The notes: generated by a model not told the origin, from the letters alone. Shown: positions 48,069 to 57,856, counted from the first letter of the stretch. The stretch: DNA of 64,000 bases from Marchantia polymorpha subsp. ruderalis (GCA_037833965.1 AP031357.1:11986001-12050000), one strand, 5' to 3'. Program-made: numbers and translations.

Positions 48069-48344
48069 CACGTTAGTGCAGTTGCAGATCGAAGTTGGTG
48101 TCGATTTAAGTTCAGACGTTGGATTCGAGTGTGAGTCGGGTGACGTTGGGAGTCGCTAACGTTGAGACGCGGAGCTTAGGCTAGGTTGACTTTACAGGTT
48201 TATATTCACGTTAGTGCAGTTGCAGATCGAAGTTGGTGTCGATTTAAGTTCAGACGTTGGATTCGAGTGTGAGTCGGGTGACGTTGGGAGTCGCTAACGT
48301 TGAGACGCGGAGCTTAGGCTAGGTTGACTTTACAGGTTTATATT
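48069..48344. repeat. Exact tandem duplication of 138 bp
   Basis: The unit starting CACGTTAGTGCAGTTGCAGA at 48069 is followed at 48207 by a second copy. I saw no difference between the two through GGTTTATATT at 48197-48206 and 48335-48344. Such identity means a very recent duplication or an assembly artefact. Confidence 0.93.
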
Positions 48345-48351
48345 CGAGGCG

Positions 48352-48380
48352 AACTCGAAGAACTGACAGTTCTTCGAGTT
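48352..48380. repeat. Perfect 14-bp inverted repeat (hairpin)
   Basis: AACTCGAAGAACTG at 48352-48365 is followed, after a single A, by CAGTTCTTCGAGTT at 48367-48380. It lies eight bases after the 138-bp duplication. The near absence of a loop makes a cruciform or long-stem transcript possible, but no gene context supports a role. Confidence 0.9.
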
Positions 48381-49574
48381 GAGCCTTACGCGTCGGGGTT
48401 TTTCTCCTTCGCTTCGACTTTTAGTCCACCTACGAGTAGTGAGTTTGGCTCGACTCTTTGTGTATTTGTGTTTCGACATTCCTTTTACTCGAAGAACTGC
48501 GTCTTGTGTTGTGTTCTTGTTTCTGGTGCCGAATATGTCAGTGTCGGTGTGGTGTTCGTTGGTTCATTCTCCGGTGGTCATGTCTGTGTTTTATCACTCC
48601 CTCACCGAAGGCTCGGAGGGCTCAACAGAGTGTGATATACTAGTAGGTGTGAGGGTTTGTTTATCTACGCGCGTGGTACGCTTCGGTGTTTTTGTTGTGG
48701 TGGCGCGAGAAAAGTGGAAGAGCGTAATTTGAATAAAGAGCAAAAATTTAGAGGTTGTGCGAGGTGTTTTGCGGTCCGGGTTGCTTTTCTGAGGTTTCGC
48801 ATTTATCATAAGGGATTTGGAACGGTGGAGGTGAAGACCTGCCGTACTTAGGGAGAGGTCGTGTTGAGGTTCTTGGAGCTCGTGGTATCGTTTTGAATTT
48901 GTGATACTAGGTTAATTTTGAGGTGAAATCGGGAGAACAGATTGTTCGAAGATTGTTCGAAGAAAGGAAGAACAGGATACGAGTATGGCATGATGATGCA
49001 GCCACCGGTAGGGGTTGGACCTCCGACTCCACAGTCGAGTGACGGAAAGCAGCGTGAGGATGATGTAGAGAAGTAGGACGGAAGCAGGCCATGGAGCGAG
49101 AAGCATATTTGTGGTCTGTATCGGACATGTAGAGGGAGGAGTTGTGATCATTTCCTTCCTGCTGTGTTTAGCATTCTTTCCCGACCAAAAATTAAATCCG
49201 TACAGCTTTGCTTGCAGCCCACTCTCGGACGTAGAGATACGATTGAAGAGTGGATTCCAACAGCTACATCCTCGAGCATACATCTATCTATTCACAAGTG
49301 TTGTCCAGCTTCTACGATTTAGAAGTGTTTGACACCCCGTAATCTTTCGATATTCCGATGTACTATTGAGGTTCATATCTCAAACCTGCAGCAGGTTACA
49401 ATATCCTCCTGACTAATTGTGTGCGCACGTTGCTGTTAGTTGGCCACGGCCAGACGCAAGAGCCAGAGCTGAAAGTTGTAAGAGCTTTGCAAGTTCTGGT
49501 ACCATTCGCTGTCTCTCAACGGTGGGTAAAATTTTCGAAGACAGGAGCTCGCCATGTCGAGCAGAACTTTGACA

Positions 49575-49872
49575 TCAATGCTCTACAGGTTTCAAAGGAT
49601 GGGCACGTAGGGAACTTAAATCAAGATTCGAGTCCAACTCTTCATCTAGCTCTCCAACAACTTCAATGTTATCTCCACGGATTATATAAAGTCCAAGCAC
49701 CAACTGCTCCACTCTAGCCTTCGTAGAATAAACGCGTTCATGAGACTCGTCGAGTATGAGATTGGTGGCCTGGCCGAAACCCCCTGAGAACACCCACAAT
49801 GTTGCGACCGTCGTTGGTAATTACGAATATGGTTTGATCAACCAGTGACTCGAGTCCGCTAGCGGAGGCCAT
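49575..49872 (-). pseudogene. LSM8: LSm8-like gene without introns, one-base frameshift
   Basis: The minus strand from an ATG at 49872 reads MASASGLESLVDQTIFVITN then DGRNIVGVL, the Sm1 motif of LSm8. After a frame change it reads GFGQATNLILDESHERVYST, LVLGLYIIRGDNIEVVGELD and LSSLRAHPLKPVEH. The full span equals the ~98-residue LSm8 family length plus one extra base. The extra base lies in a run of five C (plus strand 49780-49784), where four would keep the frame. LSm8 is the subunit that defines the nuclear LSm2-8 ring on the 3' end of U6 snRNA. The copy has no intron, so it may be a retrocopy, although no poly-A tail or flanking repeat was seen. A sequencing error in the C run would restore a complete gene. 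Confidence 0.88.
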
Positions 49873-51134
49873 GTCTTTCATATGTTTGTCACCAAGATAC
49901 CGATCTTGTGATCGCGCGGAAGTTAATCATCAGGGGAACTTAATTTTGCTGTGCCTGATGCCATTGTGGCACTGCTGTACTCTTCAGGGGCCAAGTTCTC
50001 CCGTACAACTCCAGCGAAAGTGTAATGTGGGACAACATGTAGTGGCTTGTATGAAGGCCGGAGAATAGAAGTAGTCTATCAGAAGCCCGCCTCGAGGAGG
50101 ATTGAGTGTGATGTTGGAGGTGACTTGCTACATGTCACAGTCAAACTATGTCTAGTAAATAGCGATCACTCCTAAAATAGTAGCTACGGTTTGAATCGAA
50201 GTAGGCATTATCAAATCTGATGCAAATTGGTCTGTGGTATTGAAAGTCAAAGAGAAAAATCTGGTGATTTCATTACGCGTCTGTTTTTAGTAGGTTATTT
50301 TTTTAGGCCTTTGTGGGTAGTAGTGATAGAAGAAATCAATTTGCTACAGTGGGAGAGAAGTACAATTGTCATCGATGGTTTTATCATCCTTTGTATACGG
50401 AAGTTAGTAAGTGTGCACATGTTTGATCACTAATAAGAAGAAAAAAAAATCAAAGAGAAAAGAGAGAAAAAAATAGAAAAAAAATAGAAATTATTTTTCT
50501 GGAGAAACTGAGAATTTGCACTCAGTCTCATTTATTATGATTTTTCAGTTGTGAAAATAATGGTTTTATCATTATTACTTTTGTCTATGTGGAACAATTA
50601 GGGTAGATAGGTTTTTCCTATTTGTTATATTCCTTGCCCCTGGTTGAAGCGTGAAGTGGAGGTATGAGGTGAAGTACGGGACAGCTCGGCGTGGATATCA
50701 TCTTTGCGACAGGATGAACGGAATGGCGTTGCAGGCGCTGGAGACGGAAGGTGGTAGGGGGCGATGGAGTTCGACTCGGGGTCGCGATGCGAGGCGATGT
50801 CCCGTGTGTTGTGTTGTTCTGTGTTGTGTTTCATTTCGGCTGGAGAGTCGTTGCTAGCTGTTTGCTTGTGTTTGAATCCTCTCCAGTCTGGCTTGTTGAT
50901 GCGCGCCCATGTCTGGGTTGACATTGATTTCCGGAGTAGTTTTATTCCAGTGTGCTGTCGATAGTGCGGCTGGATTTGATCACCGGCGCCTATCTTTGTT
51001 TCTCTCATGGTGAAACTGGAGTGATGACTAGTGGACCATGAAAGTCTCCTTGCGGTGATGATAGGTTAGGTTGCCCATACCCATAGTCAGTAGAGCTAGA
51101 GCAGGTTAGTGCAGGGACGAGGGCAGGTGGAGTT
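49873..51134. other. Spacer and unresolved 5' end of the methyltransferase retrotransposon
   Basis: A purine-rich stretch lies at about 50430-50490 (runs of A with G). The 5' LTR of the element to the right should lie in or near this region, but its 3' LTR is outside the window and no tRNA primer-binding site could be recognised, so the boundary is not set. Open frames here show no known motif. Confidence 0.5.
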
Positions 51135-53083
51135 GTGGCAGTGGTGCCGGTTGGTGAGTCAGTCATCACGGAGGAGTTTGGTGGTTCCGTTGAGGACCGT
51201 GAAGGATTTACGCGGAGTGAGTTGAGGTATCGGCTACCTCATCCTAGCGCATCTGTGGTTGCAGAGGCGCGGGGTGTGGCAGATAGTGGATCTTTGGTGG
51301 TGATATCATCTAGGGTCCCACACTCGTGGACTGGGGACATGGACGGTATGTACGGGGCCATGAAGGGCCCACGGCGGTACTCTGGGCAGTGGGCACCATT
51401 GAGTTGGATGATTTCATCCAGGAGTTTGACACGTGGTGCGATATGCAGTTCTTGCGTAACCCCACGTTGTTTACACCCTTCTTTGCATGGAAGGGGTTGT
51501 TTCAGCATCTAGAGGGGCCTCCCATGGATGACTACCATAAGTTTGGGAGAGAGTATGCTGTGGAGATTGACGCATGGAGGCGTCATTGGTCTCCAAACTA
51601 TACGTCGATCACCCAGGATGGTGTTGGTACCAGTGGAGGTGCAACTGATAGCATCACCGATGGTACTAGTGGAGCAGGTACCACCAGCGGTGCTGTGGGC
51701 GTTGCCAGCACGAGTAGGGAAACTACTGGCGTACCTTCGTTCAGCCCCATTCCTGACTTCTTCAAGAGGTTGAGGAAGAACTATCAGGGGGTGAGGACGG
51801 AGAAGTTGAGGAGTCTCCAGGAGTTTGAGCGGAAGATTGGTGAGAGTCTTTGGGAGGCATACACGCGTATGCGGCGGTTGATCTCAGTTACTCACGGTGT
51901 AACTGAGGCACAGGCGGTCCAATATTGGTACAGGATACTGGACAGAGAGCTACGGCGGAGGGTTCGAGATGCTACTCTCTTGAGCGATGCGTCACCGACA
52001 TTGGCCTCTGTGTTTGCTCTTTCTGAGAAGATTGAGCTTAACATAGTGGAGGAGAGAGTGGTGACTTTTTCATTCGCTAGAGACGCAGCCACTACCTCTC
52101 GTGTCCCGCAGAGCACGGCACAGTCTAAACCCTTTGGTGATGGTAGTGGTGGGGGTCGCGGAGTGCAGACACGACACCAAACGGCCGCTAGAGATACAGG
52201 GGCACGTGCACCAGTGCCGTCGTTTGTTGGCCAGCAGCAGGGACCAGCATGTTGGACATGTGGAGGGGATCATCTGCGGAGAGATTGTCCCCAGGAGGCC
52301 GGAGGTTGGAGTTCACAGGCCAGACCCCAGTCAGCACAGGTGGTGTGTGACCATTGTGGTCGAGCAGGTCATACTCGAGATCGATGTTTTGATCTTCATC
52401 CAAAGTTGACATCTGGTGGTAGAGGTCGTGGTGGTGATGCTCCACGGGGCCGAGGTGGCCGCGGTGGTAGAGGTGCTGGTGCAGTTGGACGACCGGTAGC
52501 GAGTGCTGCGTCAGCTACAGAGAGCGCGATGGCGGCCCGGATTGAGCAGTTGGAGCAGAGGCTTGCTGCTATGGCTGCTACTTGGGCGAGCTCGTCCACA
52601 TTTCACGAGGGAGAGGATTTCCCTTATTTAGCGAGTGCAGCACAGGTGGAGGCATCGGTTGCAGTGACTAGAGGTGCAGCTCAAGCTCTAGAGCCACGCG
52701 GTGCGACAGGGGAGTTGGATCCTCAGAGGGGTGAGGGTGGGCGTCAGGCCAGACTTCCCTAGTCGTTTTTGTTGTCAGAGGTGGGCAATACTTCATCCAT
52801 GAGACCTGTACCACCTAGTGAACTTAGTGGGAGGACTGAGACATCTACGTCACGTGTGGTGGACACGGACACACCATCTAGTGCAGTGACGCGGATGGCT
52901 AGCTCAGTGATGAGATCTCCACTATTTTCAGCTATGGAGCTGATGGACTCTGGGATTGACTTGGCTCGGGTTTTTCGTGCAGCAGCCACTTTGTGTGAAT
53001 GTGGGAGTATCACTGCTACAAGTGCCGAGATTGGCGAGACTATTGGTGAGGAGCTTTCCTCTACGACTCCATCGAGCGATTGA
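51135..53083 (+). pseudogene. gag of the methyltransferase retrotransposon
   Basis: The main frame runs 51326-52762 and goes on in the same frame after a TAG at 52760 to 53083. The start is upstream in another phase; DGMYGAMKGPRRYSGQ near 51340-51390 then shifts into GTIELDDFIQEFDTWCDMQF, so one frameshift lies near 51385-51400. The capsid-like part ends near the Ser/Thr/Gly-rich stretch, followed by a second helical part (KLRSLQEFERKIGESLWEAY). Two zinc knuckles follow, CWTCGGDHLRRDCP (C-x2-C-x3-H-x4-C) and VCDHCGRAGHTRDRC (C-x2-C-x4-H-x4-C), then a Gly/Arg-rich nucleic-acid-binding tail. Gag would package element RNA. Confidence 0.85.
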
Positions 53084-53084
53084 G

Positions 53085-55166
53085 TCGAGATGGCAGGCGG
53101 CAGCGGCACGGATGGAGTCCTTGCCAGCCCGACCAGCCATTGATCGGAAGAGGATTGTCCCTGGTGTGTGTATGATGGACAACCGGAGCGGTGTATTTTG
53201 CTTGGTGAGTGCTACAGGGCATGTGTATGTCCCAGCCAGATTGTTGCTGGATTCTGGTGCACAGCCTTTGATGTTGGGCAAGATTGCCTGCATTAGTTTG
53301 GGAGTTCGGAGGTCCGAGTTGGAGCCTTGTCTGTTCCAGATTCAGACATCACTCGGTGGCACCAGCGATAGGTCTTACGGGATGACCAGAGAGCGCATAT
53401 CAGTGCAGTTGAGGCATGGTCATGCTAAGGATAGCTCGCAGTTTGGAGTTCGAGCGGTGGTTACATCAGCAGAGTCATATGATGTGCTTGTTGGTGGAGC
53501 GGTGTTATATCCGATGGGATTTCGGATGGATTATTGGACGGAGACGGCAGCTTATCGCCCTGGTTGGGAGTCCGGTGATGGACGTATGAGTGAGCTACCT
53601 GTGAGGTTCATTTCTCGAGATCGACTTTTTGGATCTTCTCCTGCAGTTTTAGCCTCTATTGCGGGTTTCAGTGGAGTGCTCACATGGCCTGATGACTTGT
53701 TGGAGGGGAACAGGTCAGCCGAGGATACTCCAATCTATGAGGAGGTGGAGGAGATGGTGAGTCTTGCAGCGGCAGTGTCATCATCTTTGGATGTTCCACT
53801 TTTGGGTTCTTGCCACGCATTACAGCATGAGGCTGATAGGTTGGTGAAGAAGTCTTGGAGTGAGGCCTCTTTACCAGCAGAGGCAGAGCGAGTCTTAGGT
53901 GGTCGGCTAGTATGTGGTCTTAGCACCCTATCACCATTAGTTACTACACCTATCGTATGGGAGTATTCCCCAGAGGTTGTTTGTTTGCTAGATCTTTTTG
54001 GAGGAATTAGCATGGGTTTGGCTGCAGTGTTGCAGTCAGGTATTCTTGTACGTAGATACTTGTACGTGGAGAAGTACGAGACTGCACGTCAGGTTTCTTC
54101 ACGACATGTTACACAGTTGATGCAGTGTTTTACTTTGTTGTTGCCGCGATCAGCTGTTCGAGGATACCAGAAGGCGTTGCCTTCAGACATTTCATTGCTG
54201 GGGGCGCCAGACCTCGATCGAATTGGACATATCGATTTGGTGATTGCGGGATGGCCATGTCAGGGGCACACACGCGCTGGGCATGGAGCAGGGTTACATG
54301 ATCCGAGATCTCGGATGTTTTGGGAGATGCTACGAGTGTTACGTCATCTCCAGGAGCAGCAGACACGTTCTCCCGCATACATTCTAGAGAACATAACATT
54401 GTTGGATGACACTCGGGCCCAGTTGATGGCGAGTGTCCATGAGGTCAGGGCATGGATTGGATCAGCAGTGTTGTTGGATGCTGCGAGGGTTGGTTCACGT
54501 GCTCATCGTGCACGTTTGTGGTGGACCAACCTTGTACCACGAGAGATATTGCGTCATGCGTATGATTCTGTGCATCGTGATCCTACCCTCACCGTTGACA
54601 GGATCTTGGATGTCTCTCGATACTCTCAGGTGGTGAGAGTGGCGGATAGATCACCCATGGCATTGGTGAACCACGTAGGTCAGCCTCGGATGGCTTTGCC
54701 TACGTTGGTTAGTTATCTGGCATCACATGCATATTGTGATGGGGGACTTGGAGTACTGTGGGACAGTATCCTACATCAGTTGGTGGAGCCCAACGCTGAT
54801 GAGAGAGAGCGTGCGATGGGGTTTCTTACTGGTGTGACCGCGGCTTCTTCAGTTTCAGAGGCGTCGCGTCGTCAGGTTTTGGGTCAGGCTATGGACCTGA
54901 ACTGCTTGACGTGGATTGTGAGCTTGGGTTTGGCCGAGCAACGCCGTTTGAGCGCAGATTTGGTGGTTGTTACATCACTTATTAGCTCATTGCCTACTGG
55001 GACGGTAGTGGCAATGGCTAGGGGCGACTTGCAAGATTTTTGTCATCCTTGGAGTTCATGGAAAGTGTCGAGAGGACTTGCGAGAGTAGACGCCTATGCA
55101 GTTGGAGATGTTGGTCACGGGGAGGTTGCTACGAAGGAGGGTACGGAGAACCCTCCTTTGGAGTAG
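53085..55166 (+). CDS. Protease plus DNMT3-like cytosine-C5 methyltransferase (pol part)
   Basis: The open frame extends from 52956, overlapping gag, but recognisable pol starts near 53085. Residues are counted from 52956. Protease: LLLDSGAQPLMLG with active-site Asp near residue 99, and YDVLVGGAVLYPMGF as the C-terminal flap region. Methyltransferase: motif I LDLFGGISMG (about 345), motif IV GWPCQGHTRAG with catalytic Cys 435 (codon 54258-54260), motif VI ENI (478), motif VIII AHRARLWW (about 517), and motifs IX-X ERERAMGFLTG and RRQVLGQAMD (about 610-645). The AHRAR stretch after a DAxxV segment, and the late ERxxGF box, resemble DNMT3/DRM-type enzymes, although PCQ rather than PCN stands at the active site. 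All motifs needed for methyl transfer from S-adenosylmethionine to cytosine are present. The frame closes at TAG 55164-55166, right before reverse transcriptase in the same frame. Confidence 0.88.
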   Translation, partial: SRWQAAAARMESLPARPAIDRKRIVPGVCMMDNRSGVFCLVSATGHVYVPARLLLDSGAQPLMLGKIACISLGVRRSELEPCLFQIQTSLGGTSDRSYGMTRERISVQLRHGHAKDSSQFGVRAVVTSAESYDVLVGGAVLYPMGFRMDYWTETAAYRPGWESGDGRMSELPVRFISRDRLFGSSPAVLASIAGFSGVLTWPDDLLEGNRSAEDTPIYEEVEEMVSLAAAVSSSLDVPLLGSCHALQHEADRLVKKSWSEASLPAEAERVLGGRLVCGLSTLSPLVTTPIVWEYSPEVVCLLDLFGGISMGLAAVLQSGILVRRYLYVEKYETARQVSSRHVTQLMQCFTLLLPRSAVRGYQKALPSDISLLGAPDLDRIGHIDLVIAGWPCQGHTRAGHGAGLHDPRSRMFWEMLRVLRHLQEQQTRSPAYILENITLLDDTRAQLMASVHEVRAWIGSAVLLDAARVGSRAHRARLWWTNLVPREILRHAYDSVHRDPTLTVDRILDVSRYSQVVRVADRSPMALVNHVGQPRMALPTLVSYLASHAYCDGGLGVLWDSILHQLVEPNADERERAMGFLTGVTAASSVSEASRRQVLGQAMDLNCLTWIVSLGLAEQRRLSADLVVVTSLISSLPTGTVVAMARGDLQDFCHPWSSWKVSRGLARVDAYAVGDVGHGEVATKEGTENPPLE

Positions 55167-56170
55167 GTGTCATATCAACTAGTGACAGTATCGCCTCCCT
55201 CTTGTGGGTCCATGGAGGAGGAGTGGGAGCCATCGATTGGTTCTCAGATCACCGGAGGAGAGAGACGACGGTTGACACAATTCTTACGTGACTATAGGAG
55301 TTGTTTTGCCTTCAGTATGAAGGAGTTGGGTACTTTGATTGGACCCGGCATACGGATAGAGTTGGCTAATGATACGCCAATCTTCCGTCGTCCCTATCGA
55401 TATAGTGATATGGAAAGGGACTTGATTCAGAGTCGGACGTTGGAGTTATTGGAGGCTGGGTTAGTGGAGTTGTCGCATGGTGAGTATGCTTCAGCCACTG
55501 TTATGCCAGCGAAGAAGGATGTACATGGTAACTACACGGATAGGTGGATGTGTGGAGATTACCGTCCTATCAATCGGCACACGAAGGCCGATAAGTATGC
55601 CATACCTACACCTGAGGAGATCTTCGATGTGGTGGAGCATGCGAGAATTTTTAGTACTTTGGATCTTCGGGCGGGATACCATCAATTGCCGATTTGAGAG
55701 GTGGACAAGGCCAAGACAGCGTTTTGGGGTGTCAACTCCCACGGCAAGGATTGTTTGTATCAGTGGCGATTCTTACCCTTTGGGTTGAAGAATGCACCTG
55801 CCGAGTTCCAGAGAGTAATGGACAGGATTCTAGCTGGGCTAGATTTTGTCAGATGTTACATTGATGATATCTTGGTGTTTAGCGACACGGTGGAGCAACA
55901 CCAGATACATTTGCAGATTGTGCTTGAGCGGTTGAGGGCTCATGGTCTGCGGTTACATCCTGGGAAGTGTAGGTTCTTCCAGAAGAAGGTGGAGTACTTG
56001 GATCATGTGATCTACCCAGGTGGTTTGGGAGTTCAGCAGGCAAAGGTGGAGGCTATTGCGCGCATTCCTCGTCAGCGGATGTGAGTAGAGTTCGTGCGTT
56101 CATGGATTTGACAAACTATTACCGGAGATATGTGAAGGCATTCAGTGCTATAGCGAAGCCTTTGAACTAG
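55167..56170 (+). pseudogene. Reverse transcriptase of the methyltransferase retrotransposon
   Basis: The frame continues from the methyltransferase. Recognisable motifs are PYRYSDMERDLIQSRTLELL, MCGDYRPINRHT, FSTLDLRAGYHQLPI, WRFLPFGLKNAPAEFQRVMD and the polymerase box YIDDILVF (about 55858). They are followed by RLHPGKCRFFQKKVEYLDHV. A TGA at 55695-55697 stands where an arginine codon is likely. A frameshift near 56080 moves the thumb segment (VRAFMDLTNYYRRYVKAFS) to another phase, and a TAG at 56168-56170 follows. The catalytic aspartates are present, but no intact enzyme can be made. Confidence 0.9.
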
Positions 56171-56854
56171 TTGCTGAAGTCGGATCAGGAGTGGCAATGG
56201 GGAGATGAGCAGGAGAGAGCTTTTGTTGAACTCAAGGCCAGGTTGGTGGCCGCTCCCATCTTGAGGAGACCTATCAGAGGTCGACCATACCAGTTGCACA
56301 CTGATTGGAGTATGTTGGGACTTGGAGCGGTGTTGACGCGGTGTGATGATGAGGGCAAGGAGTTTGTGATTGCGTACGCTAGTCATTCGAACAATGCAGC
56401 AGAGTCGCGGTATAGTTCGTACAAGGGAGAGTGTTTGGCAGCGGTGTGGGCTGTGGCACACTTCAGGTGCTACTTGTTTGGTACGCAGTTTACCCTTGTT
56501 ACCGATCATCAACCGCTCAAGTGGTTGATGGAGTCTGACAAGCTCACATGGAAGCTTGCACGGTGGGCTCTCATCTTACAGGAGTACGACTTTCAGGTGG
56601 TGCATAGGCCTGGAGTTGCGAACCTGGATGCCGACGGTTTGAGTCGGAACCCATGCACTAGTCAGGAGGATGACACTGGAGCTAGGTGGCATGGTGAGGA
56701 TGATGAGGAGATGGTGCCCGGTTGGCATGCATCGGCCTTCATGTGTTGGTTACGTGGAGCCTCTAGTAGTGAGGACCGCTTGACATCTTACTCTAGTCAG
56801 AGAGTAGATAATCAGTCTTCGGATACTGAGGTTGAGGATGGTGGTGTGGACTAG
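56171..56854 (+). CDS. RNase H of the methyltransferase retrotransposon
   Basis: The open frame encodes a Ty3-type RNase H. Landmarks are LHTDWSMLGLGAVLTRCDDE (TDWS in place of the usual TDAS), YSSYKGECLAAVWAVAHFR with the catalytic Glu, VTDHQPLKWLM with the next Asp, and HRPGVANLDADGLSRNP with the last Asp. A variable acidic linker follows and ends at TAG 56852-56854. It would degrade the RNA of the RNA-DNA hybrid. It is open but disconnected from reverse transcriptase by the frameshift and stop upstream. Confidence 0.85.
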   Translation: MLKSDQEWQWGDEQERAFVELKARLVAAPILRRPIRGRPYQLHTDWSMLGLGAVLTRCDDEGKEFVIAYASHSNNAAESRYSSYKGECLAAVWAVAHFRCYLFGTQFTLVTDHQPLKWLMESDKLTWKLARWALILQEYDFQVVHRPGVANLDADGLSRNPCTSQEDDTGARWHGEDDEEMVPGWHASAFMCWLRGASSSEDRLTSYSSQRVDNQSSDTEVEDGGVD

Positions 56855-57856
56855 CGTGATGTTCACGATGATGCGTTGGTGTTGGAGTTCCTACGGACCA
56901 GTATGGTGCCAGGCACAGTGGGTGCCAAGGAGCGAGATTGTGTTCTCCAGCGGGCGAAGAGATACCGATTGGAGGGAGCACATGTTCTCCGAGTGTGGAA
57001 GGACGGTAGGGTATGAGTAGTACCGCATCCAACTCAGAGAGAACGCATTGTGAGGCATGCTCATGAGGAGTTGGGACATTTTGGAGTGAAGCGTACGTAT
57101 AGCTTACTCCTTGGTCAGTATTGATGGCGTGGTATGCATACACAGGTACAGCAGTTGGTATCACGTTGCATGGTTTGTGATCGAGTGAGGGCATCGTTCA
57201 ATGCCCCGACACTAGAGTTACATCCCTTACCTATCATGGGATTGGGTTACCGTTGGAGTTTGGACTTTGCTGGACCACTATCTTTGACTACACGACATCA
57301 TCGGTATGTGTTGGTGATGGTGGAGCATTTCTCCAAGTGGATTGAGTTGGTGGTATTACCTGACAAGGCGAGTAAGGGAGTAGCATATGCTTTCCTTGAC
57401 AAGGTGCTTAGTCACTTTGGTGCACCAGCTGAGGTGTTGACCGTTCAGGGGACAGAGTTTCAAGGTGAGTTTCAGGTCTTGTGTGACAAGACGCTGATTG
57501 ATCACCGGACTAGTTCCCGAGATCATCCAGAGGCGGATGGTTTGGCTGAGCGGATGGTACAGACGGTGAAGAGAGCGTTGCGCAAGTATGGCCTACAGAA
57601 GGGGCATCTTGGGGACTGTGATATTCAGCTACCATGGTTGGCCATGGGATATCGATTCAGTCGTCAAGCATCCTTGGCTTCGTTTTCACCATATTTTCTA
57701 TTGTACGGCCGAGATCCAGATTTGCCTGCAGCAATTCGTCGTGAGTCTAGCGAGGTGGTGAACCTTGATGATCCAGATATATGGGTGAGAGTGTGTTCCC
57801 AACTCTTTCGGCGAGTTATGCCTGCAGCGTTTGAGAACCTTGCGATTGCTGAGCAC
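56855..57856 (+). pseudogene. Integrase of the methyltransferase retrotransposon, truncated
   Basis: The same frame as RNase H continues through a TGA at 57014-57016 and a TGA at 57122-57124. The HHCC zinc domain is readable (RHAHEELGHFGVKRTYSLL, then CMVCDRV). The core has the first Asp in WSLDFAGPLS. The second position reads LTVQGTEFQGEF, where a valine replaces the usual Asp before the QGTEF box. The Glu in ADGLAERMVQTVKRAL is kept. The reading continues to AENLAIAEH-like sequence and is cut at 57857 by the LTR of the next element, so any C-terminal domain is missing here. Confidence 0.88.

Larger units (their letters stand above)
47051..49574. other. Spacer with no supported gene
   Basis: The frames at 47565-47918, 48324-48732 and 48912-49283 are open but resemble no protein I know, and both strands are open at the same places. 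The region holds the 138-bp tandem duplication and the hairpin listed separately. Confidence 0.5.
51135..57856 (+). mobile_element. Ty3-type retrotransposon carrying a cytosine DNA methyltransferase
   Basis: Domains in order are gag with two zinc knuckles, aspartic protease, C5 cytosine methyltransferase, reverse transcriptase, RNase H and integrase. Reverse transcriptase before integrase places it in the Ty3 (Gypsy/Metaviridae) order. The right side is cut inside or just after integrase by the LTR of a family B element at 57857, so the rest and the 3' LTR lie beyond the window. Protease through the first half of the reverse transcriptase share one frame (53085-56084), interrupted only by a TAG at 55164 and a TGA at 55695. 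This suggests the methyltransferase was part of a single pol polyprotein. The 5' limit is not resolved. Confidence 0.9.

Noticed and set aside
49421..49717. 98-residue plus-strand frame
   Set aside because: It is antisense to the LSm8-like coding sequence and explained by it.
50600..51130. 5' LTR of the methyltransferase element
   Set aside because: Expected here, but no TG..CA pair or primer-binding site could be identified without the other LTR.
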